Positions 45,839 to 57,408 of a stretch of DNA of 64,000 nucleotides are shown piece by piece. The position numbers and the translations under genes are program-made. A model generated the notes under the pieces. It worked only from the letters and a program-made list of their open reading frames with translations, searched no databases and was not told where the DNA came from. How positions within the stretch are numbered: position 1 is the stretch's first letter; the number at the start of each line of letters is the position of its first letter. This stretch comes from Mikania micrantha. Lineage: Eukaryota; Streptophyta; Magnoliopsida; Asterales; Asteraceae. The stretch lies in the NCBI GenBank assembly GCA_009363875.1, contig CM018692.1, positions 91,788,137-91,852,136 on the forward strand. Direction: 5' to 3'.

Positions 45839-48800
45839 TGTAACATCAGTGCCGGAACTGGCACCGGAACAGTGATCGCTACAGTAAAACGAACAGTAAT
45901 CAGGTACGAACTATATGTGTTTCATTGTTTATAATATTCATATCATGTTTCATAATTATTTCATGTCATCAACGAACAAATTCAGAATCAGTTCTGAAAA
46001 CAAAGTTCAGAACAAGGATTCGTAAGTCAGATAATTATCTGACGACACAGAACCATCATGTGATTATGTGGTAGGATTTTATTATGTATCAACGTATGTG
46101 AGGCTTTACAGAACAAAATAACAACGGATGTCGTTACATGAATGCTAAACTGACGGATTATTCGTATAGGTGACGATCTGTACGGATAAATATGAAAGTT
46201 TAACGTTCTGAACGATGTCCAATAATTAGAAAACCATATTGAAAGGTGTAGTTATCGTCGTATTTGATCGGGTGACGATTCGAACAAATACGCGCGATGA
46301 CTGCGCGATTCGATTTAAACTGTAAGTTAATTATTTCTGAAAATTTAAAATAAATAAAAGATATTAGTTAGTTTATTAGGAATCACAACCTAAAATAATT
46401 TTATGAATTCTATTTTAAAACTGGAATGTTTCATTTCGAAAACGAAGAGAAAACCGACATTTTACGTAAAACCACGCGAAACCGAACGAACCCGAACGAA
46501 CCTGGGTATTCCTAACCCATTTATTGTGGCTTTTATGTCCACAACCACCACCACCTACCAGCCTTACTCCCCATTTTCGTTCCCCACTATCTCTCTCTAC
46601 TCTCTCTCTAGAATCCATAGCAAGAACTTCATCATTTCTTCACGAAATCGTGTGATTTTGGTGTCTAAACGACCCCCGTCACTTGTAGATCACGAAAGTA
46701 CAACGGATCTAAGGTTTTATCCAGCCAAATCGAGGTAAAGATCATGTTTTAGTTGCGGTTTTAGGGTTTTGAAACCCTCATGGCCGCCTACCCTCTCTAG
46801 ATGATTTCAAGCTTTAAAACCTTAGGGGAACACCACCACAACCACTTAGGAACTTGTTGTGCACCTTAGGTTAGCCAATAGATAGAAGAACCAAGGCTGT
46901 TCTTGCTGTGCCTCGAACGGCCGAATGGCCATCATCTTCAGCTCGCCGAATGAGTGAGAGATCCCTCGCCAAATGGCCACTAGCGAATGACCCTGCTCCC
47001 TTTCGCCGAATGAACAGCTATTCGATCGAATGCTCTCTTTCGGCCTAGCCCTTCATTCGGCCAAACACTCATTCGGAGAAGGATCAGTCGCCCAATCACA
47101 TTCGACCGGACCTCATTCGCGAGTCAACCATTCGGTCAGCTCATCATTCGACCGGGAAGCCACATTCGGCTTAACTCATTCGATCGGGTACCCCTTTCGA
47201 TCAAACCCTATTCGACGAAGTGGATTCGAGACGTTATTACAGTTAAGGGTTGGGTTAAGACCCTCGATCATGATCCACGAACCCCGGATGCATGGCAACA
47301 CCTAGTTATAAACACTTATCGTATTCAAATCTCTTAAATCAACTCAGGTGCTAAAGATACATAAGCAACCATCAAAGAGCGCGCATTATCTTTTGTGATT
47401 CAGTTACACATCAACACAGGTGAGTTCATTGCCCCTTTTCTAAACATTTTTGTTTTAAAACGCGGGGCTGAGAAGCATGCGTAAACTGTTTTAATTAAAT
47501 TGTTTACTTAAGTGTTTTTAAATTGTATATGTTTATCATGTATAACTGTTTATTTTAGACCTTGTCTAAGTAAACTGTTTATTGAATTTAAAACAAGTTA
47601 TTTATTCCTCATGAGTAAATAACTTTGTGAGTTAAAGAACTAATTTCAAAGAACTATTTTCAAAGAACTAAAGATCTATTTTCAAAGAACTAACGATCTA
47701 ATTTCAAAGAACTATTTCAAGAGGGTGCTGTCAAAGAATTAACGATCTAACGAACTATTTACAAAGAACTATTTTGAGGAAAATCTGGGATATATTCAAA
47801 GATAGCATGTGAACGGTCAATAACGGTCAAGAACGGTCAATAAAATCCTATTACTCGAAAGATGTCCTAGCTAGACTGATCGAGTATAGGTCGCATGCTT
47901 GATGATATTTACAGATTTCCTTTACTACTAAGTACCTGATTGCTATACTAGTCTACTCGAGTATGACCAAGGTCCAATCATTAGGACTTAGATTTTATTA
48001 AATGTTTATTTATTTATTTAATTAAGCATTTAATTCACTGTTTGTACAATTGTTGTGGTTGATCATATTTGTGTGATTAACTCAAGGAATCAATAGAGAT
48101 TTCAAAGTGTTGTATTTACAGGAACAAAGAACTGAAGAACAATGGGTTATTGGTAGGGGTAAAACGCTTAATCATCACTAACAACAATGTCCTATGTGGA
48201 TTAGTATGTGGTGGGACGGCGTCTGGGCGGGTTGTAGGCTCGACTCAGGGGTATGCCCTATATATAAGCATACCGATCTGGATGATACATGTGATGTTAA
48301 TGAGATTAAGGTTGTTACCCGAGGGTTTAACAAATGTTTTGAGTGAACATTAGAACTATAGTGGAATGGAAGTGTATGGTAGGTAAAAATGCTTAATTAT
48401 CATTAACACCAGTGTCATATGCGTATTAGTATGTGGTGGGACGGCGTCTGGGCGGGTTGTAGGCTCGACTCAGGGATATGCCCTATATATAAGCATACCG
48501 ATATGGATATTACATGTGGTGTTAATGAGGTTAGGGTCTTTACCGAAGAAGGTTTTTAAATCATTTTCAATTACTAAACTATATGAACTCACCAACCATG
48601 TGTTGACTTGGTCTTTTTGCATGACTTCTCAGGTGACGAACAAGTCAATTAAGAAGCTTATGCTTTTGGACTAGGACTTAAGATAGAAGACTTAGCATTT
48701 TTGGACCTGCGTATTTTTGGAACATCATTATACAATTATTTTGTATATCTTGTATAGTTACAAGATAGAAACTTTATGATGTTTATGGTAGATTTACATT

Positions 48801-48985
48801 GTTAAATTATAAACGATACTGATGTAATTTAACTTTGTAATTCTATTCTATTTAGCATTTTCTCATTTATATCATGTGCAATGTAAACATTTTGATCATC
48901 ATGATTATCATTCACGATATCGCGCCCCGGGAACTTTCTGCCCGACGGGGAATCCGATCCAACCCCGCCGGCTCGGGGTGTGACA
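45839..48985 (+). repeat. 3' LTR of the Gypsy element, 3,147 bp
   Basis: It is collinear with the 5' LTR except for the missing 0.83 kb at junction 47303/47304 and 47308/47309. Ends and target duplication are intact. Confidence 0.95.
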
Positions 48986-50409
48986 GTTTATATCAAGAAC
49001 CCTAAATCTTGAAATCATCAAATTCGATATTTTTTGATACAATTGACTTAGGGATTTCATTACACACATGATTTCGAAATTCTCTGTGTAATTTAATTTG
49101 GTTTTTAAACATGTTTACATCAAAATCCCCAAAACGTTTTTCGCTGAAAACCCTAGAATTCGAAATCCTTGTATTAGTTATTGTTTGATCGAATTAACAT
49201 ATGACTTTCATGAAGAAGATGTTTCCGAAACTACCTGTATAGTTTAATTAGATTTTGAAACTCGTTTAAACAAAAACCCCCAATTCGTTCTTCGTGATGA
49301 ACCCTAGAATTAGAGTTCATACAATTCGGTGTTTGAACATGAAATTAGCATATGCTTTTGCTTAATCCGCCATTTTAGGTTGTTTAGGAACGAATACTTA
49401 CTTGTTTTGATATCAAATTGAAGGAGATCGATTTGAGACTTGAATTTCGGCCGGCTCTAAGTCGTGTTCTTCAATCCAGATTTCTTGAGACTGAATTGAT
49501 GAGTGTAATAGTCTCTGAAGATGCCGACTAAGTTTTAGGAGTCTTCAATTGTGAGTATTTTGATCGAATTGTATGGGTTGTAGTGATACAAGTGACGGTT
49601 TCGAATTTTAGGTCATAATTTAAGTTTAATACATCGATCCATGTTCTAATAATGCATGATTGTTGTTAGTAATCATCAATGTGATGATTAGTGAGGTTTA
49701 ATTCGGTTACAACTCGGATTAAATGCGAATTTCAAAATTCCATTTGATTTTCAAGACGAATTTTGACTTTAAAAGTCAAAATTTAGCATTTCTTTTAATT
49801 GCAAGTTTAGTCTTTATGATATGAGTATTTTTAAATTAATTTTGTTCAATTTGGATTATTTTAGTTTGATTTTGTGTGATTTCGTATCACTTCTGTTAGT
49901 TTTTGATTAACGGAGTTAATCTGGAAAAGCCGGATTGTCACATATGGTCCAGTAGATGGTCGCGTCAGAGCATGCGCGACGGGACGGGTCCACTGTTCCC
50001 GGAGCCACGCGTCTACACAGACGACGGATCCTCCGTTGAACCATCCGGAGGTTAGTAGTTTAGTTTGTGTTTTTGCATTTTGTTTCCTTGTATGTAAAAC
50101 TCATGTTGTGTATATATGTATGCTTCTTTCTTTCTATTTGTATTGTTTTTGGTTGTGTTGTTTTATATAATAATTACACGACAAACTTATAACGTTTAAA
50201 TTAAATTAACATAAACAAAGTAATTATAAAATAAAATATTTAGTTAAAACGATTTCGTAAATAATTAATATCGTTTAAAATGATAACGTAACAAAATTAT
50301 GACGTTTAATTAACATAATAGACGTATATCGTTCAAAAATTCACGTAACAAACGTATATCGTTAAAAATTATTTAAATACGTAAATCAAGTTTAAGTAAA
50401 ATAAATAAT

Positions 50410-50655
50410 TTCAAAACGTCTCGTACTGAACTGTATAGGCATTATCAAGTGACTCAACACTGGTTGACACCAAAAAATGGCTTGTAAAAATAAGTCAAGT
50501 CTGTACGGGCCGTACTGCTCTGTAAGAATTTTTCAATAAATCCAAGACATTCCTCTGGAATGTTTGTCTGTACCCTATAAAAGTGTGGTGTTAAAATATA
50601 AAAGTGTAACACCACACTTTTATAGTACGGCCCGTACTGAACAGTACGGCCCGTA
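50410..50655. repeat. Right 83-bp palindromic array of the MULE, three units
   Basis: Units start near 50417 and 50500, and, after a 42-base intrusion, near 50625, matching the 83-base step of the left array. The last reads ACGGCCCGTACTG-AA-CAGTACGGCCCGT. Confidence 0.7.
50576..50624. repeat. 18-bp perfect palindrome made of MULE terminal sequence
   Basis: TATAAAAGTGTGGTGTTA and its exact complement TAACACCACACTTTTATA enclose a 13-base loop. The same GTGTGGTGTTAAAA occurs once more at the right end of the element (50684-50697). Confidence 0.85.
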
Positions 50656-51358
50656 TCAGACCGCTGGAGTGTTAAAATATAAAAGTGTGGTGTTAAAACT
50701 GGTACAAGAAAACGAGTTGAATAATATAATTAGTTTAAGAATTAAGTCAATGTTAAAATAATCATCTGATAAAACAATATTAAATGAATTTTTAGTGCTT
50801 TGAACGAACACGTATCTGTCTACACTATTTTTTTTTATTAAATTAAAATTTTCAGGGTTTGAAAAAGAATCTCCTGAAAAAAAAAGCTTTTCCTGTAACG
50901 GCGGCTACAACCAAAATGGCGTATGGAACCCTTCATTGCCTTCCATACTTAAGAGGCCGTTTGGTAACGTCTGAATCATTAAGTACTGAATGATTAAGAT
51001 GTCTGAATCAGACCGCTGGAGTGTTAAAATATAAAAGTGTGGTGTTAAAACTGGTACAAGAAAACGAGTTGAATAATATAATTAGTTTAAGAATTAAGTC
51101 AATGTTAAAATAATCATCTGATAAAACAATATTAAATGAATTTTTAGTGCTTTGAACGAACACCTATCTGTCTACACTATTTTTTTTATTAAATTAAAAT
51201 TTTTAGGGTTTGAAAAAGAATCTCCTGAAAAAAAAAAAGCTTTTCCTGTAACGGCGGCTACAACCAAAATGGCGTATGGAACCCTTCATTGCCTTCCATA
51301 CTTAAGGGCCGTTTGGTAACGTCTGAATCATTAAGTACTGAATGATTAAGATGTCTGA
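50655..51358. repeat. 352-bp tandem duplication
   Basis: The unit from ATCAGACCGCTGGAG to GATTAAGATGTCTGA occurs at about 50655 and 51007 with very few differences (A-run length, GTATCTG/CTATCTG, one extra A near 50953). It covers the MULE right end, a GC-rich ACGGCGGCTACAACC block and the left end of the next MITE. It is recent by its identity. Confidence 0.9.
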
Positions 51359-52058
51359 ATTGTTAAGAGGATCTGAACCATTAAGTGCTGAATCGATTAA
51401 GACTGTTTGGTTCCACGTCTGAATGCAAAAAAAAACCCCTAAATATCACGATCGTCACTTCCTTTTTGAACGGCATATCACGATCGTCATCACCTCCGAT
51501 TCTTTAATCAAAAGGGGTTGACCTTAGCCCGAGTTCCATCGTCGTCGCCGCCTCTCCTCCGACTCAGACGGCCTCCACCACCGTCATCACAATCGCCATC
51601 GACGTCAGGTAAACTTTGTCGCAGTTGTGGAGCCGAACGATTCACGCTTCGGTGGTTGTGAACAAGGTCCGAACGATTCACCTTTCGATGTTCGATGTCG
51701 TGGTCTTCTTCGCCGATGTTCGAAGGTAAGCAACCCTCCATCGCAGACGGTGGAGGCTGGTTCAGTCGCTCCTTCAAACAAGCGGCGGTGGTGGAGGGCG
51801 GCGCGGTGGTGGTGGAGCGGAGGTGGTGGAGGGCGGTGGTGGAGCGACGGTGGCTGAGCAACTGTGATGGAGGCCGAATGATTCAGTGTCTCCTTCGGTC
51901 ACTCCTTCAGTCGAATCCTTCACAGATTTTTCCATTCAGACTCCTCTCCATGTCTGAATGATTCAGAGACTGGTTCAGAGGTTGGTTCAGATTCAGACGT
52001 GTTTTTTTAATGAAATAAACGATCTGAATACCCATGCAGACCCAAACAAACAGCCCCT
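51304..52058. mobile_element. MITE-like element with a GC-rich interior
   Basis: The left end AAGGGCCGTTTGGTAACGTC matches, inverted, the right end (AAGGGGCTGTTTGTTTGGGTC on the - strand) at most positions. Near both ends CTGAATCATT/AATGATTCAG motifs recur. The middle (51520-51880) is GC-rich with GGTGG and CGCC runs and has overlapping open frames on both strands without a known domain. No matching target duplication was settled, so hAT or PIF/Harbinger are both possible. Confidence 0.6.
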
Positions 52059-52129
52059 TAGAAGATAATGTAAAACTTTTTTTTTGTATATTTACCCATC
52101 ACGTATGTTTTTTTAACAAGACCCACATG

Positions 52130-52325
52130 ATAGAGGTAAGATTTACCCCATGCGAATGTACATGAACCTCGTATAATAGGTAAATGCTTGTCCCTTATTG
52201 GTATCGAACACGTGATAAACCTCAAACTGATCTTTCACGTAGTGTCCTTTAAACTTGCTACCAGATGTATTCAAATCATGACCTCTATTATGAAAGGTGA
52301 TATACCTAACCGCTGGGCTAAGTTT
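52130..52325 (-). mobile_element. SINE-like fragment
   Basis: On the - strand from 52325: TTAGCCCAGCGGTTAGGTA (A-box type), then GTCATGATTTGAATAC (B-box type) 40 bases on, followed by an unrelated body to about 52130. No tail or target duplication is clear. Confidence 0.45.
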
Positions 52326-52807
52326 AGGACTAATGCAAAACTTTTTGTTTTCTTGATTTATGCTTAATAAACTAATCTTGTATAAATTAACCATTAATAA
52401 AAATATAAATAAAATCAGTTTAAAAATAACTTTTTTACCTTAACTTTGATAGAATTATAAAAAAATGACAAAAAAAACTTTTGATGTCGAGGAACTATAA
52501 CAAAGGACACCTATATTTCAATATTACTAAATAAACAATCTTTTAAGTTACTATTGTCATGTGCGATCTTTTTAAACTATTATTGTCATGTGTTACTGTT
52601 ATTTTCTCAATCAATTCTATCACATATAAAACGGTAATTAAGATTATACTCTCAAATTTATTAAATAACATATCAAATATTTTTCAAAGATAGTTTCCTG
52701 AAAATTTAAGGATATGACTTGTTTTGTAATCATATTATTACAAAATTAAATAAAATCATTATTATTTAATAGAAAAGAGAAAAAAATTTAAAAAAGTGTT
52801 TTACAAA
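52326..52807. other. AT-rich DNA, nothing recognised
   Basis: No coding region or element end is apparent. Confidence 0.5.
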
Positions 52808-53563
52808 TCTTACTATACTAATAAACAAAAATGTTTTTTGCCACATGTCATGTTTTTACACCCCAATTGCCACATGTCAACTTTTTATCAAATTCATTTA
52901 ACTATCTCCTATTAAATAATCATAATACTAATAATTAATAATATTATTTATCTTTTAATTAGAAAACATATAAGAAAATTTTATAAAATGTAAAAAATAA
53001 TAATATTAATTTTTTTAAAATAACAAATATTTTATTTTCAGAAAATCAAAGTTATATAGAAAGATTTTTTATTTAAAAATGAATTTTTTTGTAAAAAATA
53101 AAATAAACTATAAACCTGTGTTTAAAACAATAAGTTTTTTTTATAAACCGATGACGTTTTTTAAATTTATTTAAAAACCAAAGTAAAAAAATGATTGAGA
53201 AAGTTACACTTTTGGTACTTGTATTGAACGTTATATATATAAATTGAGTCGTTCAAATTAAATAATTAAATAAATCATATTTTTTTTACTAATTTGATTT
53301 ATAAAAGTCAGTCTTTGATATAATACAAATTGAAGCTTTATTATCAGTTTGTTCAAAGATAATAATTGTTACAAATCAAAGATATCATATATCATTTGTA
53401 TAGTTATCAAAGTTTTTAATTGTTTTTTTATTACTTAAAGTATTCATTAATATGTAAATTAATCATTTCTCTTAAAATATTGTTTGATAATTTTTTAAAT
53501 TTTCATTAATAACTATTTAATATTTTATATTAAATCCGTGTAATACACGGGATATTACTCTAG
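52808..53563 (+). mobile_element. Helitron-like non-autonomous element
   Basis: The left end TCTTACTATACTAATAAAC follows A. GCCACATGTCA motifs lie near the 5' side. The right end is the hairpin CCGTGT-AAT-ACACGG (about 53536-53550), then CTAG followed by T. Same family as 23204-23621. Confidence 0.65.
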
Positions 53564-54902
53564 TATTTAATAGGAGAGAGACATGAAAAATCAATTTTTT
53601 AATGGTCTATAAAGCTTACATGTGTCATTTGAAAACATTTATTTATTATATTACATATACTATAATGATAGACATAAATTATAAATCTAATGAGTAATGC
53701 AATTATATAATTTTTTTCATATTAAAAAACAGTTTTAATAAATTAAAAATCAAATCGTTTTATCAAAAAATACACTTGAAAAGATTTGCAAAATATAATA
53801 TGTTTCTAAAAATCAAAATTTTAAGATTAGAATTGTTTTTGAAATGTACTTTTAGAAAAAAAATGTAAAAAAAAGTTTTCTTAAAAAACATTTTTTTAAA
53901 ACAAGTTTTCTTAGAAAGTATATAACATTTAAGTTTTCACCTATGTAACATACGATAGTTAACCTAGTTTATAATATACTAGTTTAAAACCCATGTATCA
54001 CATCAGTTTAATAAATTTTACATGTTGTAAACAACAATTTTTTTATAAAGATTTGTATGTTTGATATTATTAATTAATACTACTAATAAATGATTTCAAA
54101 ATAATGTCACATGGTATTCTCACGGTTACTTTCTAATTTAAATGATAATCAAATAAAAATATTCTTTTATTTATAAAATCGTATTTAAGAAATGTTTACT
54201 TAAACTTTTTTTCTTGTTAATTTAGAATAGTGTTAAATCCTATTAATTTTATTTTTCTTTAATAAAATACAACGATGTGTTTTGTTTAATATCAAGTTGT
54301 AACAAAGTTTGTTATTTTTCAAATATTAATTCTATTAACAATTTATTACAAACTTATCAATTTTTAAAATTTTGAAATTCACAATATAAGCATAAACACA
54401 ACAACAAATTTCTTAATTTCAAACAAAAAATGTTGTACGAAAAAATTTCTAAAGATTTAAATTGTAATTATACTTTATTTTATATTGTTTTATGCAATAA
54501 TATTCTTTTAATTATGTACTTAAATTTATTAAGACATCATAAAATTAAATAATTTTTATTTTTAAATATGTGAAGTACATGGGTCTATAACCTAGTTGAT
54601 AAAATAATAACTAAAGAATGTTTGAAAAATAACAAATTACAAACAAGGATTAAGAATTATAAAGTTTTATTTTTAAGGTATTATATAATTAAAATTTTCT
54701 TTTGATTTATTATAAGTTTTAATTAATTTTTATGATAAGAAGATCTATATATTTTATATTAATTATTTAAAATTATTTACTGTTAATATTTTATATAGAA
54801 GTTAATTTTTATTTAATATAAGAGAGAGACGGGAAGAAAATTTGTAAAGTTGATGAGAAGATGACATGTGTCTTATGCAGCTATTCTTTTATTAGAATAA
54901 GG

Positions 54903-54903
<1 letters not shown>
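53564..54903. mobile_element. Cluster of decayed Helitron-like ends
   Basis: A worn + strand 3' end lies at about 53945-53967 (ATGTAACAT, then CTAG/T). A - strand 3' end is at 53979 (A/CTAG, then ACCCATGTATCACAT). A second + strand 3' end is at 54570-54595 (GTACATGGG, then CTAG/T). A - strand 5' end of the TCTAATAAAAG type lies near 54880-54903. The elements appear nested; individual borders are not resolved. Confidence 0.45.
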
Positions 54904-54904
<1 letters not shown>

Positions 54905-54947
<43 letters not shown>

Positions 54948-54955
54948 TATATACA
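54905..54955. repeat. (CATATA)n microsatellite
   Basis: Seven or more CATATA units, ending in TA and CA dinucleotides. Confidence 0.9.
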
Positions 54956-54961
54956 CACATA

Positions 54962-55266
54962 CTAGCCTAGAATCCCGTGTATTACACGAGTTGAATAATA
55001 AAAAATTAATTTTTTAATATTAAATAATAATTATGAAATTGTATTTAAGATAAGATATAATTGAATTTCTTATTGATTATTAAATTTTAATAAATTAGTA
55101 AATTATTGAAATAAGAAAAAAGTTATATTTATTAATATTTAATTATATAGTTTAATTATTAAAAAAATAATATTATTTATTAGGAGAGAGAGGCGGGAAA
55201 AATATATTCAGATTTAACCAGAACACGACACATATCTCCTAAAAATACTCTTTTATTAGAGTAGAA

Positions 55267-55269
<3 letters not shown>
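54962..55269 (-). mobile_element. Helitron-like element, about 300 bp
   Basis: On the - strand it starts TCTTTCTACTCTAATAAAAG after an A, and ends with the hairpin CGTGTAATACACG, GGATTCTAGG and CTAG before T. It is the most compact copy of the family in the window. Confidence 0.65.
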
Positions 55270-55334
<65 letters not shown>

Positions 55335-55347
55335 ACGTACGTACGTA
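55269..55347. repeat. Compound microsatellite (AT)n(GT)n(ACGT)n
   Basis: About 40 bases of AT are followed by 24 of GT and three to four ACGT units. Confidence 0.95.
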
Positions 55348-57408
55348 TAAATTTAGTTACAAACGCGTGCATTAGATGAATCATTTTTACATTAGTTATG
55401 GAAAATAAAAATTATCATTTATATCCATATTAATTTAAGAGCATAAAAAAACTTATTTCTACTTCAATTATAAAGTAAAAAGACTTATAACTATAAACAA
55501 TTATTTTTAATTCTTAACTAACATTACTTCTCAATTAAACACATATGTATTTGTTTGTTTGTTTGTGTATAAGATAGTATCCTATAATAACTTAATATTG
55601 AGAGTTGATTCTTAAACTTATTTCTAACCATGTATTTTAAGTACTGAAAAAAATGTGGTTTATATTGATTCATATTAAAGTTGATTTTTGTTTTTCTAAA
55701 CTATTAAAAAATCAATTTAATGTAGGTATATTTTAGAAATTAAAATAGGTGATTAGAAATCAATTTAAAGGTTCACTATCTAAAGTTGGGTTATCATGTT
55801 AACAATGTGTATTTATGCATGCATGTATTTGAATTGGAAGTTATAATAACTCATTTTATATTGCTACTCCAATATAACTCAACAAGATCAATTTGAATTG
55901 TTGTTTTTTTTAATAATATTATTATTATATGTGTACCATAATTTATTCATTTATGCGTATGCATAAATTCACATGCGTAAAGAATTAAATATAAAAAATA
56001 TAAATCTTTTTATTAAATTTACAAAAAGTTAATAAATTATAAAAAAGATTACAATTATATCAAATCTTAAATTATCATTTTACAATTTTTAAATATATAT
56101 TATATCTCATTTAATCAATTCTCATGACATTCAACGTACAAATCTTGATATAAATTATATTTAATAGGTTGGATTCTTTAACCCATTTTAAATGATATAA
56201 AATATTTTATTAAATATATCTCATATTAAATAATAATTATATATTAAATAGCTTTTTATACATATTTAAATTAAAAAAAATTAACAGAATAAATTTTTTA
56301 TTAAAATTTAAAAAACATACTTTTTTTAAACATATTATTTTAATATAAAATTTTCATTTTTTTTTTAAAAAATACTATGTTTAAAGAAACAAATTTAAAA
56401 AATTTGTATTTAAATAAATAATATAATTTTTGTATTGCTTAAAGTATTAAATTATATGAAATTTTAATGATAACTTATATTTAAATATCGGCTCATGTTG
56501 TCTATATTTTCCTTGATGTATATTTGTTATATTTTATTCAAAGTAACATTCGAAGTATTAACTAGTATCTTAATGAATCGTATCTTTTATAACATTACTT
56601 ATAATCAAAATTTAAATTTTATTGATTAGTTATATTTTTGTAATTACATCAAGTGGGACCAGAAAAAAAACGTTGATTTTTTAAAAAATGCCTGTAAATT
56701 AGATGTATGTAACTATTTTTTATAGATATATAACATAATTTTTTATTAACTAATAATATTTTAAACTGCCATTAAGCAAGACAGAAGTAGAAAAATATTA
56801 AATCTTAGTTATTCACATTTTATTACCTTAAATTTTAAAGGATTTATCAATATCATTAAACTAGTTGTCCTAAAGGGATATCTTTTCTATCTTGTTATCA
56901 ACACGTTAAAGATTCAAATTATGGATCGTACAAAAGGTGATTATTTATTTTAGGAAATTTATATTTGTTACAAAATACTTCTAAATTTTAATTAAATAGT
57001 TAGTATAAAGATTTTTCTTATTACTTTTTATTACGGACTTTGGTTACCTCGTAATGATATCAATATCTTATAATAGTAAAAACTATTTATCATTATCTCA
57101 TTTTATTTAATAATTTTTTTTCTTACAATTAGTTTCCTTAAACGACTTTAACAATTAAAGATATTCTCATAGTTAAAGTGGATATATTTTTTTTTCTCGT
57201 AATGATTAAGTGTTTAAATCCAATAAATAAACATATGAGTATAGATTTATGAGCAAGAATGTATCGATGTTTTTGTTTGCCATTATAAAATAGTTTAAGA
57301 TGCTCTATGTGATTTGAAAAAATATTTGTTTTTTTTTATTGTGAGACTCTTTATTACTATACCCCAACCCCCCACACAAGTGAATCTCAATCCTCAACTA
57401 TTTTGTTT
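55348..57408. other. AT-rich intergenic DNA, nothing recognised
   Basis: Two kilobases of very AT-rich sequence with no open frame of interest on either strand. Confidence 0.55.

Larger units (their letters stand above)
36983..48985 (+). mobile_element. Full-length Ty3/Gypsy chromovirus (Tekay/Del-like), 12.0 kb
   Basis: LTRs 36983-40959 and 45839-48985 start TGTAACATC and end GGGTGTGACA. The target duplication GTTTA is exact (36978-36982 and 48986-48990). A perfect initiator-Met primer site follows LTR 1 and a purine tract precedes LTR 2. The order gag, protease, reverse transcriptase, RNase H, integrase, chromodomain is that of chromoviruses; the C-terminal motifs fit the Tekay/Del clade. 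LTRs look about 97-98% alike over the stretches compared by eye, which points to a fairly young insertion. Frameshifts and stop codons make the copy non-autonomous. Confidence 0.95.
35125..49942 (-). mobile_element. Solo LTR (2.8 kb) of a Ty3/Gypsy-type element, split by the 12 kb element
   Basis: The outer halves are 35125-36982 and 48991-49942. The + strand starts TGTCACACCC and ends GATTGTCACA; the flanks TATGG (35120-35124 and 49943-49947) are an exact 5-base duplication. The left end is the inverted form of the GGGTGTGACA end seen in the nested element, so the LTR lies on the - strand and is a relative. No internal coding region belongs to it, which fits loss by LTR-LTR recombination. 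Short open frames inside are not genes. Confidence 0.8.
33957..50039 (+). pseudogene. ATHILA-ORF1-like plant transposon protein, split by the nested LTR elements
   Basis: One frame runs from the ATG at 33957 to 35124 and, after removal of the nested elements and one TATGG copy, resumes at 49948 and ends with TGA at 50037-50039. Within it are TAG codons at 34338, 34773, 35082 and 49953, most of them where Trp fits. Recognisable parts are TYWLITIEFLSTFCYR, FSLCG-stop-HMEMSIERF, then SRRQSQEWVTTTDLFYLHSL and FALYYASFYHRQE, and a proline-rich region near 34960. The pattern is that of ATHILA ORF-1 type proteins found in many plant transposons; the molecular function is unknown. GC content is clearly higher than in the surroundings. 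Confidence 0.65.
30360..50697 (+). mobile_element. Degraded MULE encoding FAR1-like transposase, OTU protease and ATHILA-ORF1-like protein
   Basis: Without the nested LTR elements the unit is about 5.5 kb. Left terminal sequence TTAACACCCCATTTTTAAAA (about 30367) resembles the inverted right end TTAACACCACACTTTTATA (complement of about 50679-50697). Inside each end lies an array of an 83-bp unit carrying a palindrome around GGCCCGTACTG, four copies left and three right. The three coding regions lie between on the + strand and are all broken. Outer borders are accurate to perhaps 30 bases; no 9-base target duplication was confirmed, partly because the right end is itself duplicated. A single element is the simplest reading, but ORF 3 could have come separately. 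Confidence 0.6.

Noticed and set aside
36983..48985. Integrated plant pararetrovirus
   Set aside because: LTRs, primer site, integrase, chromodomain and a target duplication identify an LTR retrotransposon.
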